Shown here: positions 1 through 8,451 of the stretch, in pieces
Layout of the letters: each line of letters opens with the position of its first letter
Numbering within the stretch: position 1 is the stretch's first letter
NCBI RefSeq assembly: GCF_017901135.1
Contig: NZ_CP072801.1
Coordinates: forward strand, 186,001 to 250,000
Source: Thiothrix litoralis
Lineage (GTDB): Bacteria; Pseudomonadota; Gammaproteobacteria; Thiotrichales; Thiotrichaceae
Length of the DNA stretch: 64,000 nt
Direction of reading: 5' to 3'
Notes under the pieces: generated by a model
What the model saw: only the letters and a program-made list of their open reading frames with translations
Told to the model about the DNA's origin: nothing
Database searches by the model: none
Made by a program: the position numbers and the translations under genes

Positions 1-629
1 ATCAGGCGTGACCAGCCATCCACCAGCACAAACAGCAATAGCTTGAAGGGCAGGGAGATCACCATCGGGGACAACATCATCATGCCCATTGACATCAACA
101 GGTTGGAAATCACTAGGTCAATGACCACGAATGGCAGAAAAATCAGGAAACCTACCTGAAAAGCATTGGTCAATTCACTCACCATGAAAGCGGGGATGAG
201 CACCAACAGGTGATCAGTGGTGATGTCTTTTGCGTATTTTTCTGGCCATAGCTTTTGGGTGGTTTGCGTGAAAAATTCGCGTTCACTGTCACTGGAATGT
301 TTGGTCAGGAATTGCCGCAAGGGGTCAGTGCTGCCTTCTAGCGCATCAATCAGTTGCGGGTTACGGATGTCCTCGATGGAGACGCCGTGGGTATTGAATT
401 GTTCGTAGGTTTCCATCACCACCGGTGCCATGATGTACATGGACAGAATAATGGCAATGCCACTGATGGCAATGTTGGGTGGTTCCTGTTGCAAGCCCAA
501 AGCACTACGGATGATGTGCATCACCACCACCAGCTTGACGAACGAGCTAACCATGATCGCAATGAAGGGCGCTAGCCCCAGAATCGTCAGGATGGCTAGC
601 AGTAGAATGGGATTGGGCATACCCTCCAT
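1..629 (-). CDS. sctR: T3SS export apparatus protein SctR (partial)
   Basis: Inner-membrane component of the type III export gate (SctR/YscR/FliP family). The gene runs off the left edge, so about 209 of the usual 215-225 residues are visible. The translation opens with a hydrophobic helix (PNPILLLAILTILGLAPFIA), has a polar central part around NPQLIDALEGS, and then two more helices ending in MGMMMLSPMVISLPFKLLL, all typical of the family. I start at the ATG at 629, two bases after the sctQ stop, because AAGGG lies about 10 nt upstream. The in-frame ATG at 620 has its only purine run too close. It is co-transcribed with sctQ, and sctS, sctT and sctU probably follow outside the window. Confidence 0.93.
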   Translation of the reverse strand, partial: MEGMPNPILLLAILTILGLAPFIAIMVSSFVKLVVVMHIIRSALGLQQEPPNIAISGIAIILSMYIMAPVVMETYEQFNTHGVSIEDIRNPQLIDALEGSTDPLRQFLTKHSSDSEREFFTQTTQKLWPEKYAKDITTDHLLVLIPAFMVSELTNAFQVGFLIFLPFVVIDLVISNLLMSMGMMMLSPMVISLPFKLLLFVLVDGWSRL

Positions 630-631
630 GC

Positions 632-1690
632 CTAACTGCCCTTGGCTTTTTTGTTGAACAGGTTGAGGATGCGCACCCCAACCCTGCCGTTGATTTCGAC
701 CAGTTCCCCTGTGCCGATCAAACGATTTTGGGAGCGTATCTGGATGATTTCCGGTAATGATTTGCCAAGTTCCAGAACATAGCCAGGGCGTAATTGGCGC
801 ACTTCATTGAACGACAAGGTTTTTTCGCCAACATCAAAGGAAAGTTGCACGGGGATTTGGCTGACGTGTTCTATTTTTTGCTGTTGTTCATTGTCGGTCA
901 TAGTCATCCACTCGGTGTTGATAGTCAGGGTTGAGGGTGTCGTTTGGTTGAGGGTCGCTTCGCAGTAATAGCCTGAATTGAGGCGCAATTTGAGTAAATT
1001 CTCGTTCTCAAAACGGGTGTCTTCCAGCAGGATCAGGTCAGACGGTTGTAACTGGTTGATCTCCTGCATGGTGAAAACAATGCGGCTAATCTCTAGCCAT
1101 GCCGGGGTGAGATGTTCTTCCCAGTCAGGGTTGGTATCCGACTGCCAGTGGCGCAGGCGTTCTTGTAGATGTGGGTAAATATGTGGATCCAGCATCAGCA
1201 GGGCAGAAATCGTCTGTTGTACGTTGTCACTTTCCTGATCAAGGATTTGGATTTCAAAACCCAGTGGCATGTTGTAGAGGGGGCTTTGATGCTCAGCAGT
1301 AGTGCCTTGCACAGTTATTGTTAGCCCCAATGCCTGTTCCGCCTGCTGTAACAAGGGGGCGAGGGCGCTTTCAATAATGCTGATGGTTAAATTTTCAGGC
1401 AATTGCTGCAACAGGCCATCGGGTACGAATTGGCGTATTTGTTCAATGAGCGGCCATTCGGACAGCCATAAACCAGCGGTAGTGTTGCCTAATTCCAGTG
1501 TCAGACTGATGGGGCAAAGGCTCTGGGTGCTGCTGTCGGCGGGTTGTAGTCGGAATCGGGCAGTACGTTTTTCGTCCAGTTGAAAGCTGAGGGTGCTGGT
1601 TTTATTCAATAGGATATTATTCAGGCGTACAGCTAGTGCTGCCTGACTGGGAAATTTGATCGGGATGATCTGGGACTGCCGGTTTTCCAT
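632..1690 (-). CDS. sctQ: T3SS cytoplasmic C-ring protein SctQ
   Basis: Sorting-platform protein of the SctQ/YscQ/FliN-FliM family, 352 aa from the ATG at 1690. A GTG at 1765 would add 25 residues. The last about 75 residues form the SpoA domain: they hold the segments LSFDVGEKTLSFNEVRQL and PGYVLELGKSL, then GELVEINGRVGVRI. The long N-terminal part is poorly conserved, as usual for this family. The start at 1690 is preferred for an AGGA about 11 nt upstream and the usual family length. The gene sits between the transglutaminase-like gene and sctR, where canonical loci have sctP-sctQ-sctR. Confidence 0.88.
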   Translation of the reverse strand: MENRQSQIIPIKFPSQAALAVRLNNILLNKTSTLSFQLDEKRTARFRLQPADSSTQSLCPISLTLELGNTTAGLWLSEWPLIEQIRQFVPDGLLQQLPENLTISIIESALAPLLQQAEQALGLTITVQGTTAEHQSPLYNMPLGFEIQILDQESDNVQQTISALLMLDPHIYPHLQERLRHWQSDTNPDWEEHLTPAWLEISRIVFTMQEINQLQPSDLILLEDTRFENENLLKLRLNSGYYCEATLNQTTPSTLTINTEWMTMTDNEQQQKIEHVSQIPVQLSFDVGEKTLSFNEVRQLRPGYVLELGKSLPEIIQIRSQNRLIGTGELVEINGRVGVRILNLFNKKAKGS

Positions 1691-1823
1691 TATGGTTATT
1701 ATCCTGAGCGCTACCTGTACAGCAGCAGGGCATTGTTTATTGCTGAAAACGTGCAATAGCGGCACTGAGTCTGCCGTCGTATCAGGTAGACTTCAAGCTT
1801 ATTCAGGCTATGCGGTGTCAATA

Positions 1824-3092
1824 TCAGACCGAACGGTTTGAGTCCCAGCTTTGCAGGCGTTCACTATTCGGGTTGACGTTTACCGCACCTAAGTAATAGC
1901 CCTTGAAGGTGTCTTGCGGGAGCCATGAGTTTTCGCCAAACCTGATGTCCACATTGCCGATATTGGTGCTCCAGAAACGGTAAGAGCCATCATCATTACG
2001 CCCAAGGTAAACGGCATTCCAGCCCTGTGACGCTGATTTGTTGTCGCCGGGCAGGTCAAAGTAATAGGCCGATCCGGGGATGAGTGCGTCACCTTTGGCG
2101 GTATCAAACAAGGCTGTTTCACCTTGCAGGTTGCTGACGCCATCGACGTTAACTTCTCCGGCTTGCGCGGTGCGTACCTTGGTGTTGAAGCCACCATCAA
2201 AGCCGGAGCTGTCATCCTTGTCGTACCAAGAGGAGATTTGCAAGCGCCCGGCATGGCTGTCGAAGTCATCCGTGCCGATGGTGTCCAGCGTTGCTTTCAG
2301 GTTGAGCAAGCGTAGGGGGCTGGCGCAGTCAAAGGCGTAATCCTGACGGTTGTTGAACACGTCATTGATGGCATCCGAAGGCTTGATGGTTTGGCCTGCG
2401 TTATCTGTTTCGCGCATCAGCAAGTAACGATTACTGCCCCGTTGCACCACTTCCCAGTAGTTATTGCGTTCCAGCACGGTTTCTGTGGCGGTTTGATTGC
2501 TGGCGCTGGTGTAGCTGCGCGTTTCCGTCTGGGTGAGTTCACCACCGTTGATATGCACCAGATCCTCGCTGAAATCCCAGCCTGCACCGAGGGAGCTGGC
2601 CGTTGTGACCATGTTTTCGCGGAAACGCAGTTCATACAGGTCGGTGGCGGCCAGGGTTTTGCGTGAGGTTTCTGCGCCTGCCGCATTGCTGACGACCAGT
2701 GTGTCGCCTTCGCTGAGGCGCTGGTCAGCATTGTCGCCATCCAGAACGGTTACAGCTTGACCGGCGGGAATATTGCCTTGGCTGTCAGCCGCGTAAGTAC
2801 CCAGCAGAGTGCTCTTTTCGGTGTCACTTAACGGGACGGGGGCTGGCTGGGGCGGCAATGTTTCCGAACCGCTGCTTGCTTGCCCGCCAATTTGCTGGCT
2901 AATTTTTTGCAGCAGGGATGACATCATCGACGGGGCTGCAAAGCTTGGCAAGCCTGTAGGCAGTTTATTGAAGCTGCTTTCCCTTGCTTGCTGCTGGATG
3001 GTGCTGGTACGCGCCAGAAATGCGGAGGAAATGCTGGCGCTAACCTGAGCTTGTCCACTGGTTTGTGTCGCAGACACGATAGGAAGGGGCAT
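1824..3092 (-). CDS. Tgl-like protein-glutamine gamma-glutamyltransferase in the T3SS locus
   Basis: 422 aa. The start at ATG 3092 follows AGGAGG at 8 nt; an in-frame TTG at 3113 is weaker. No signal peptide is seen. Residues 1 to about 140 are Ser/Gln/Pro-rich low-complexity sequence, like many secreted T3SS proteins. Residues about 205-405 resemble Bacillus spore-coat transglutaminase Tgl: YW and a basic stretch, then PSDAI, then YAFDCA with Cys256 aligning to the Tgl catalytic Cys, then L-DTIG--DF, a YYFDLPGD segment, and a GWNAVYLG block. Tgl has Glu (catalytic E187) where this protein has Trp358, and Asp in place of Glu just before the Cys, so activity may be altered. It stands in the usual sctP slot but shows no SctP-type domain. 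It could be a substrate/effector or a structural cross-linker. Confidence 0.72.
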   Translation of the reverse strand: MPLPIVSATQTSGQAQVSASISSAFLARTSTIQQQARESSFNKLPTGLPSFAAPSMMSSLLQKISQQIGGQASSGSETLPPQPAPVPLSDTEKSTLLGTYAADSQGNIPAGQAVTVLDGDNADQRLSEGDTLVVSNAAGAETSRKTLAATDLYELRFRENMVTTASSLGAGWDFSEDLVHINGGELTQTETRSYTSASNQTATETVLERNNYWEVVQRGSNRYLLMRETDNAGQTIKPSDAINDVFNNRQDYAFDCASPLRLLNLKATLDTIGTDDFDSHAGRLQISSWYDKDDSSGFDGGFNTKVRTAQAGEVNVDGVSNLQGETALFDTAKGDALIPGSAYYFDLPGDNKSASQGWNAVYLGRNDDGSYRFWSTNIGNVDIRFGENSWLPQDTFKGYYLGAVNVNPNSERLQSWDSNRSV

Positions 3093-3327
3093 TCTCGATC
3101 CTCCTGAATACAAGGTATGACGGAACTCAGTGGTAAATGTAAGCCCTTATATCCTGTCGCTTTAATGTTACGGGATGAACGGGGGTGTTTGGCAGATAAT
3201 CCGCCGGGGCTGGCTGAGCCTTTTTCCATTAAGTCGCATTTCTTCTACGTTCATCTTTCAAATGATGAATCTCGGTGTGTGTAGGAATAAATTAGGCTGG
3301 TTTATATCTGCCGGGGGATTCTTGGCT

Positions 3328-4005
3328 ATGCACAACATAATACGCAGATTGCGATGGGCTATTTTATTACTGGTGTTTGCCGGATATGCGGTGGCGGCTG
3401 CTCCTGTACCTTGGAAAAAGGAACCCTATTCGCACTTTTCTGATCAGGAACCCTTGGTTGAGTTGCTGAAGACACTAGCATCTTTGCAGGATCTTCCCAT
3501 TGTGGTCAGTCCTAAGGTCAAGGAGGTCGTCAGCTTGCACTTCCAGAGCCGTAAGCCAGAAGATATTTTCAACGAATTGGTTAAAAATTATGGGTTGATC
3601 TGGTACTACGACAAGGAAGCCCTGTTCGTTTACAAGGAAGATGAGGTGCAAACCGCTTCCGTTAGTATGAAAACCATGTCTCCACGGGAGTTTACCAATG
3701 CCCTTAAGCGCCTTCAGGTTCTGGAAGATCGCTTTCAGTGGGAGGCTTCAGAGGTTGATAATATTATTTATATGACGGGGCCCGAACGCTTTGTGAGCGC
3801 CGTGCTCGCCATGGCCAGGGTGATGGATAATCAGGAGTTGTCACGTCGGCAGGTGTATCGCTGGAAAGATAAACGTGGCGTGGTGAACTTTAGCTCCCAA
3901 GATCCGGTGGGGGGTATGGGCGCTGAGTGGGATGTGAAGACCGATGAGAAATTTCCGGGCTTCGATGTGGTCGATGTTGTTAAAAACAAGAAGCGGGCGG
4001 AGTAA
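3328..4005 (+). CDS. sctC: Secretin N-domain protein of T3SS (split SctC), DUF4124-like tail
   Basis: 225 aa. The start is the ATG at 3328 with GGGGGA 8-9 nt upstream; the longer upstream reading lacks a signal. A signal peptide (hydrophobic residues about 10-23, Ala-rich cleavage near 24) sends it to the periplasm. Residues 30-175 match secretin N0/N1 domains: PVELLKTLASLQDLPIVVSP-like start, an FNELVKNYGLIWYYD block, then YMTGPERFVSAVLAM. There is no secretin pore domain. Residues 180-225 instead carry a DUF4124-like strand (VYRWKDKRGVVNFSSQDP). Rhizobial systems also split the secretin (RhcC1/RhcC2), so the pore half may be encoded elsewhere. It is followed without a gap by sctD. Confidence 0.75.
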   Translation: MHNIIRRLRWAILLLVFAGYAVAAAPVPWKKEPYSHFSDQEPLVELLKTLASLQDLPIVVSPKVKEVVSLHFQSRKPEDIFNELVKNYGLIWYYDKEALFVYKEDEVQTASVSMKTMSPREFTNALKRLQVLEDRFQWEASEVDNIIYMTGPERFVSAVLAMARVMDNQELSRRQVYRWKDKRGVVNFSSQDPVGGMGAEWDVKTDEKFPGFDVVDVVKNKKRAE

Positions 4006-5364
4006 ATGGCAATTCAACAAACTTCGTTTGTACTCAAGGTTCTCAACGGGATTAATGCGGGCGCATCTGTCCGCTTGAAAACGGGTAGCTTGGTCATTGG
4101 TCGCTCCATGACCTGCGATATTATTTTACATGATGAAAATATTGCCGATCAGCATATCCAGTTACTGATTACCTCCGGCAGCATTACCCTTCAGCCCTTG
4201 GCGCGACCTGTGTTTGTGGGGGGGGCGGAGGTAACGGCTGAAAGCCTTGAGCTGGTTCCCTATCAGCCGGTCAGATTGGGTAATGTCGAGTTTTGGGTGA
4301 CAGATAGCCGAGTGGCTCCTCCTCCAAGCAGTAACAAGCCTTCCGAAAGCAAGGTTCACCAGAAACGGGCGCGGCCTGCTGAATCATCTGCTGCACCTTC
4401 CGCTGAATCCCCTAAGAAGCCTGTAAAGGCGGTTGATGCCGGTGCATCCGGGAAGAAGAAGGGTGGAAGTGGGGTTGGGTGGCTAGCTATGGGGGTGGGG
4501 ATACTCTTGCTTGCCAATCTGTTGTATTGGGCACCCCAGTTCAACCGTGTGCTGGAAAACCTGGGGGTACGTGATTCCGGGGAACAACAGGCTGCCAACC
4601 TGATGCAGGAGTTGGGCAAACAGGACTTCACGCTGGTGAATGAGGCTGATGGTTCAGTTAGCTTGAGTGGCTATACCAACACGGTGTTGGAGCGCAATGA
4701 CCTGATGAGCAGAATGCAGAGTGCCGGGATCAAGGCTAATCTACACATCTGGTCACAGGATGAGATGGCTGAGAGTGCCGCTATGATTGCACGAGCCATG
4801 GGGCAACCCGCTCTTCACTTCAAGTCAGGGGATACCGACGGCGTATTGGTTGCGCAGGGATTCGTGAGTAAGTCAGCAGATTGGGAGCGGGTCAAGGCTA
4901 CGATCCTCAGCGATGTCGGGGGTATCCGCTCTATTGGTGAGGGTGAGTTTCAGACGATGGACGGCTATTTGGCTTCGTTTGTGCAGTTCATCCAGAAAAA
5001 AGGGCTTTCTAGCCGTATCCATGCAACAACTGATGGCAAGAGCGTTATAGTCAACGGCGAGTTAACCCAACCTGAAATCGAACAGTTAAAAGGTTTTCGG
5101 AAAGAATTCATTGATCTTCAGGGAGAGGGACCGGCCATTGTGCTGAAAGTTACTGACGTGCGGGATCGTATCAAATTGTCTATCCGCAGCGTTAGTGTTG
5201 GCGAAGTACCCTTTATGGTCGCTAAAGATGGCAAAAAGTATATGGAAGGTTCGGCACTTGGCGAGAAATATTTTGTTAAGTCAATCAAGCCGGATCATGT
5301 GGTATTGACGAATAATGGGATAGATATTCCTTTTTATTACGGTATTGAAAAAGGGGAGAGATAA
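4006..5364 (+). CDS. sctD: T3SS inner-membrane ring protein SctD
   Basis: 452 aa, starting directly after the sctC-like stop. Residues about 8-100 form the cytoplasmic FHA-like domain (GSLVIGRSMTCDIILHDENI). A Pro/Ser/Lys-rich linker follows. One membrane helix at about 153-175 (VGWLAMGVGILLLANLLYW) precedes periplasmic ring-building modules up to the end. This is the standard SctD/YscD plan and length. It forms the outer of the two inner-membrane rings with SctJ. Its stop overlaps the ATG of sctE by one base (TAATG), implying translational coupling. Confidence 0.9.
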   Translation: MAIQQTSFVLKVLNGINAGASVRLKTGSLVIGRSMTCDIILHDENIADQHIQLLITSGSITLQPLARPVFVGGAEVTAESLELVPYQPVRLGNVEFWVTDSRVAPPPSSNKPSESKVHQKRARPAESSAAPSAESPKKPVKAVDAGASGKKKGGSGVGWLAMGVGILLLANLLYWAPQFNRVLENLGVRDSGEQQAANLMQELGKQDFTLVNEADGSVSLSGYTNTVLERNDLMSRMQSAGIKANLHIWSQDEMAESAAMIARAMGQPALHFKSGDTDGVLVAQGFVSKSADWERVKATILSDVGGIRSIGEGEFQTMDGYLASFVQFIQKKGLSSRIHATTDGKSVIVNGELTQPEIEQLKGFRKEFIDLQGEGPAIVLKVTDVRDRIKLSIRSVSVGEVPFMVAKDGKKYMEGSALGEKYFVKSIKPDHVVLTNNGIDIPFYYGIEKGER

Positions 5365-5579
5365 TGATGCTGCAAATCGAGCAGAACCTCAGAAATGATG
5401 TGTCCGGTATGTATAAAAATGAGCTTCTGGATAAATTTAATCAAGCGGCTTCAGAAGTTCGTTCCGAGTTGAATCAAGGGGTATCCCCTGATGAATACGA
5501 TAAATTAAACAGGTTTTTACAGGCATTGGACGCCAGTTGCGAGGTGGTTGAAGAGTTTTGGTCACAAACTCATCATTGA
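5364..5579 (+). CDS. sctE: T3SS needle chaperone SctE (YscE family)
   Basis: 71 aa, almost all predicted helix, beginning with two Met codons that overlap the sctD stop. The small helical hairpin with MMLQIEQNLRND at the start and a Gln/Glu-rich second helix fits the YscE/SsaE family. Family members pair with SctG to keep needle subunits monomeric in the cytoplasm. GGGGAGAG sits just before the start. Its position directly after sctD and before the small needle-like gene supports the call; sequence alone would be weak evidence. Confidence 0.7.
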   Translation: MMLQIEQNLRNDVSGMYKNELLDKFNQAASEVRSELNQGVSPDEYDKLNRFLQALDASCEVVEEFWSQTHH

Positions 5580-5699
5580 GTGAATGCCAAAAGCAAGCAT
5601 GGAACGCAATGTGTAACAGGAAGTTATAGATTCCCTGCGTTTGATGATTAGTCATCGGGAATTTTATTTTATGGACGATTAATTTTAGGAGATATTCAA

Positions 5700-5888
5700 A
5701 TGGCAGATATTGCAGGCGCCGCAACTACCGTGGCTCAAACCCTGACTGATAGTGCAAATGCTCAGGTTACTATTAACACTGCAGCTACTAACGCCGAAAT
5801 CCTGACGATGGATTCCAAGGCGGAGCTGGCAGCTATCCAGGGTGTTAGTGGTGCTTTAGATACGGCAGCACAGGCCGTTCAGCAATAA
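5700..5888 (+). CDS. sctF: Candidate T3SS needle subunit SctF (short, divergent)
   Basis: 62 aa, Ala/Thr-rich and predicted mostly helical, without Cys or Trp. TAGGAG lies 9 nt upstream of the ATG. Needle proteins are usually 70-85 aa with a central turn and a conserved C-terminal helix. This one is shorter and I do not recognise a family motif in it. The call rests on its place between the two needle-chaperone genes sctE and sctG, its size and its own strong ribosome site, as expected for a high-copy subunit. A 120-bp gap before it may hold an extra promoter. Confidence 0.5.
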   Translation: MADIAGAATTVAQTLTDSANAQVTINTAATNAEILTMDSKAELAAIQGVSGALDTAAQAVQQ

Positions 5889-5977
5889 TTACAGCGGCTC
5901 TATTCTAGAGTCTTAAACTGTGATTTCAATAAAACGTGGCATCAAGTTATCTTGATGCCACATAATAAGGAGATGGT

Positions 5978-6343
5978 ATGAGCCCTGATGTCGAATTACT
6001 TAGAGTAGTATCCCAGGTTGGTTACTTAGCTTGTTTCAGAAGTGATGCCAAGCGTTCCCAATTGATTATGGATGGCGTAAGCGCCATTGGTCGGGAACAA
6101 ATTCCTATTAAAGTGGGTGTCGCTGTAGCGGGAATCTATGCCGGAAGGTATGATCAGGCTATCAGTATTCTACGCGATCAGATTTTGGCTGAAGATCCCA
6201 ACCACATGAGTGCCAAATGTTTTCTGGGCATTGCCTTAACACAAAAAGGCCAGAAAGCTGAAGCAAAAGAATTATTTGAAGAAGTTGTTCAGTACGGTAA
6301 TCAGGATGAAAAAATTATTGCTGTTGCCTACTTGAATAATTAG
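5978..6343 (+). CDS. sctG: T3SS needle chaperone SctG (TPR, YscG family)
   Basis: 121 aa, all helical, with TPR-type repeats at about 40-72 and 73-106 (AGRYDQAISILRDQILAEDP, then AKCFLGIALTQKGQKAEA). AAGGAG lies 8 nt upstream of the ATG. YscG-family proteins form a heterodimer with SctE and bind the SctF C-terminus. A one-helix N-terminal extension (SPDVELLRVVSQVGYLACF) also fits the family. The 9-bp spacing to sctI indicates one operon. Confidence 0.8.
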   Translation: MSPDVELLRVVSQVGYLACFRSDAKRSQLIMDGVSAIGREQIPIKVGVAVAGIYAGRYDQAISILRDQILAEDPNHMSAKCFLGIALTQKGQKAEAKELFEEVVQYGNQDEKIIAVAYLNN

Positions 6344-6352
6344 GATGGTAAT

Positions 6353-6907
6353 ATGATTGATGCGAGCGTTTTGGTAAATCCAGTAAATTCTGGTGATTTA
6401 GGGATGCAGCAATTACCTGCCCCTACAGCTCAAGATGTAAAGCGTTTTGAAGATGTTATGACGTATGGTGATCTTAGTATTGACCCTGCTCAGGATGTAA
6501 AAGAACCTATTCTGAGTATAGTGGAGCCAAGTGGTGAGAGCTTCGGTGGTTTTAAGCAAGCGTTGCTGAATAAAGTTCAGGGAATGGATAGTTCTTATCA
6601 TAGCGTGCTATCAGAGTTTCAAGGAATGCCTGAGATGCGTCAACACATGGTGGCTGACCGGGCAACAGTTGACACTACTGCCCAAATCAGGACGTATCCT
6701 GAGACGGCGACTATGAATAATCAATCAGGGCAAATGGAAACTGCTGCACAAAGTGTTGCTGATAATATCCTGTCTGCTGCTGAATATCAGAACAAGGTTT
6801 ATCAATGGGCATCTAAAATGGAAATGTGGTTTAGTCACATGAAGATTATTTCATCTGCTGTCGGACAAGTTTCTCAGGGATTTAAAACATTGTTCCAAGC
6901 AGGTTAG
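6353..6907 (+). CDS. sctI: T3SS inner rod protein SctI
   Basis: 184 aa. The C-terminal 45 residues (YQNKVYQWASKMEMWFSHMK, then a VGQVSQGFKTLFQAG tail) are the conserved SctI/YscI/HrpB helix that polymerises into the inner rod. The N-terminal part is variable, with Gln/Ser-rich segments. At 184 aa it is longer than YscI (about 115) but within the family range. The start follows AGGATGG. It lies between sctG and sctJ, as in Ysc-type operons. Confidence 0.8.
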   Translation: MIDASVLVNPVNSGDLGMQQLPAPTAQDVKRFEDVMTYGDLSIDPAQDVKEPILSIVEPSGESFGGFKQALLNKVQGMDSSYHSVLSEFQGMPEMRQHMVADRATVDTTAQIRTYPETATMNNQSGQMETAAQSVADNILSAAEYQNKVYQWASKMEMWFSHMKIISSAVGQVSQGFKTLFQAG

Positions 6908-6944
6908 TAATCCATACGCATTTTTTGCAAAACATGAGAAAGCA

Positions 6945-7547
6945 ATGACAATCATAAGTAAAAAATTTCTCCACTTTTTAGTTATTTTCGCCTTGGTTTT
7001 TTTAACTGGCTGTAAAACAGAGCTTTACAGGAATCTGATAGAAAATGATGCTAACGCGATGCTCTCTATCTTACTTAATAATAAGATTGGGGCAGAAAAG
7101 ACTTATGATACAAAAGCTGATGCTTATTATCTGAATGTCGAAGAATCCCAAATTCCTCAAGCTGTCCAACTTCTGAAAGAACAAGGCTATCCCAAAGAAA
7201 AAACGGCAACGGTTGGCGAGTTATTCAAGAAGGAAGGGTTGATTTCTTCCCCACTAGAAGAGCGTGCCCGTTTTATCTTTGCTTTATCTCAAAGCGTGCA
7301 GGAAACCCTGTCGCAGATTGATGGTGTTTTAGTAGCGCGAGTGCACGTGGTCTTGCCTGAAAACAACCCGATTGATACCGAAGTCAAACCTTCCTCGGCC
7401 TCAGTGTTTATCAAATACAACCCGGCCTATCGTCTGGAAGACATGAAGTCAGACATTAAAATGATTGTGGAAAAAAGTATTGAGGGTTTGACCTACGATA
7501 GTGTATCGGTGGTCATGGTTCCCGCACAGTTTTCTGCTACCAATTAA
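6945..7547 (+). CDS. sctJ: T3SS inner-membrane ring lipoprotein SctJ
   Basis: 200 aa lipoprotein. A hydrophobic signal (residues 7-22) ends in LTGC, giving lipidation at Cys23. The two ring-building modules follow: AYYLNVEESQIPQAVQLLKE and the RVHVVLPENNP / VFIKYNP segments typical of SctJ/PrgK/FliF. Most SctJ proteins (about 240-270 aa) end in a C-terminal membrane helix. This one stops after VSVVMVPAQF without one, like EPEC EscJ, so anchoring would rest on the lipid alone. It is the last gene of the operon, and its stop overlaps the convergent acyltransferase stop. Confidence 0.9.
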   Translation: MTIISKKFLHFLVIFALVFLTGCKTELYRNLIENDANAMLSILLNNKIGAEKTYDTKADAYYLNVEESQIPQAVQLLKEQGYPKEKTATVGELFKKEGLISSPLEERARFIFALSQSVQETLSQIDGVLVARVHVVLPENNPIDTEVKPSSASVFIKYNPAYRLEDMKSDIKMIVEKSIEGLTYDSVSVVMVPAQFSATN

Positions 7548-8449
7548 TAAACGTCAGCCTCATCAGTCGGGCGGGTTCGGAAAAACTTCAGTACCCACAT
7601 GTATTGCTCCGGGTGTTGTTCAATCAGGGTTTGTAGCCCTGTATTCAGGCGTTCTGCATTCTCCTCCTCGTCTTTGCTGGGATAGTCCGTCAGAGCAGCA
7701 TCGATCACAATATCGTAACCCCCTTGTTGTTGGTTGAAAAACGCCATGACGGGTAACGCAACCGCTTTGCCTAACTTGGCTAGGCGTGCCGGGGTCGTCA
7801 AGGTTGCCTTGGGAACCCCGAAAAAGGGGGCAAACACCGAATGTTTACTGCCATGATCTTCATCCGGCAGGAAAAACATGAGCCGTCCCGGTTCCAGCGC
7901 CCGTACCAGTTTCATCATGCCTTCCTCACGGGTGACCACGAATTCGACATCTTGCAAACGGCTGCGGGCAATCAGCCAATCCGCGACAGGGTTGTGGAAG
8001 GGTTTGTAAGAGCCGTAAGCGCGGTAATGTTCCCCGATAGCTGCGGGCGCAAATTCCAGCCATACCGAGTGCCCCAGCATCAGGATAACGTTTTGCCCAG
8101 CGGCAATGGCTTGATCAATGTGTTCCCGCCCGATTATTTGGGTGCGTTGGTATAGCCAGCGACGTGAACGAAAGAACAACACGCTGTAATCCAGTAAGGC
8201 GCTGGCATATTCCTGCAAATGGGCTTGCACCATCTGTTCATGCTGGGCGTCACTCAGTGTAGGGAAACACAGGCGCAGATTGCTGAGAACAACAGTGCGG
8301 CGTTTACGGTTGCGACGGTAAATCCCATTACCGAGCCATTTACCTAGCCCGCGCCGTGCTTGCCAGGGTAGCCAAGCGAGTATTCCAAACAGCCCGATAC
8401 CTGCCCATGTGAGCCAGTGTTTGGGTGCAAGCAAGTGGCGGGGCGGCAT
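7544..8449 (-). CDS. Lipid A acyltransferase, LpxL/HtrB family
   Basis: 301 aa from the ATG at 8449, just after the upstream stop (8452-8454). In-frame starts at 8494 and 8506 would overlap the cinA-like gene and have poor ribosome sites. N-terminal membrane helix WLTWAGIGLFGILAWLP, catalytic HX4E motif in GHSVWLE, and an FFLPDEDHG block are those of late acyltransferases that add a secondary chain to Kdo-lipid A at the inner membrane. There is a second paralogue at 12841-13791. It is the last gene of a complement-strand operon with psiE, hemH and the cinA-like gene. Confidence 0.85.
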   Translation of the reverse strand: MPPRHLLAPKHWLTWAGIGLFGILAWLPWQARRGLGKWLGNGIYRRNRKRRTVVLSNLRLCFPTLSDAQHEQMVQAHLQEYASALLDYSVLFFRSRRWLYQRTQIIGREHIDQAIAAGQNVILMLGHSVWLEFAPAAIGEHYRAYGSYKPFHNPVADWLIARSRLQDVEFVVTREEGMMKLVRALEPGRLMFFLPDEDHGSKHSVFAPFFGVPKATLTTPARLAKLGKAVALPVMAFFNQQQGGYDIVIDAALTDYPSKDEEENAERLNTGLQTLIEQHPEQYMWVLKFFRTRPTDEADVY

Positions 8450-8451
8450 AT

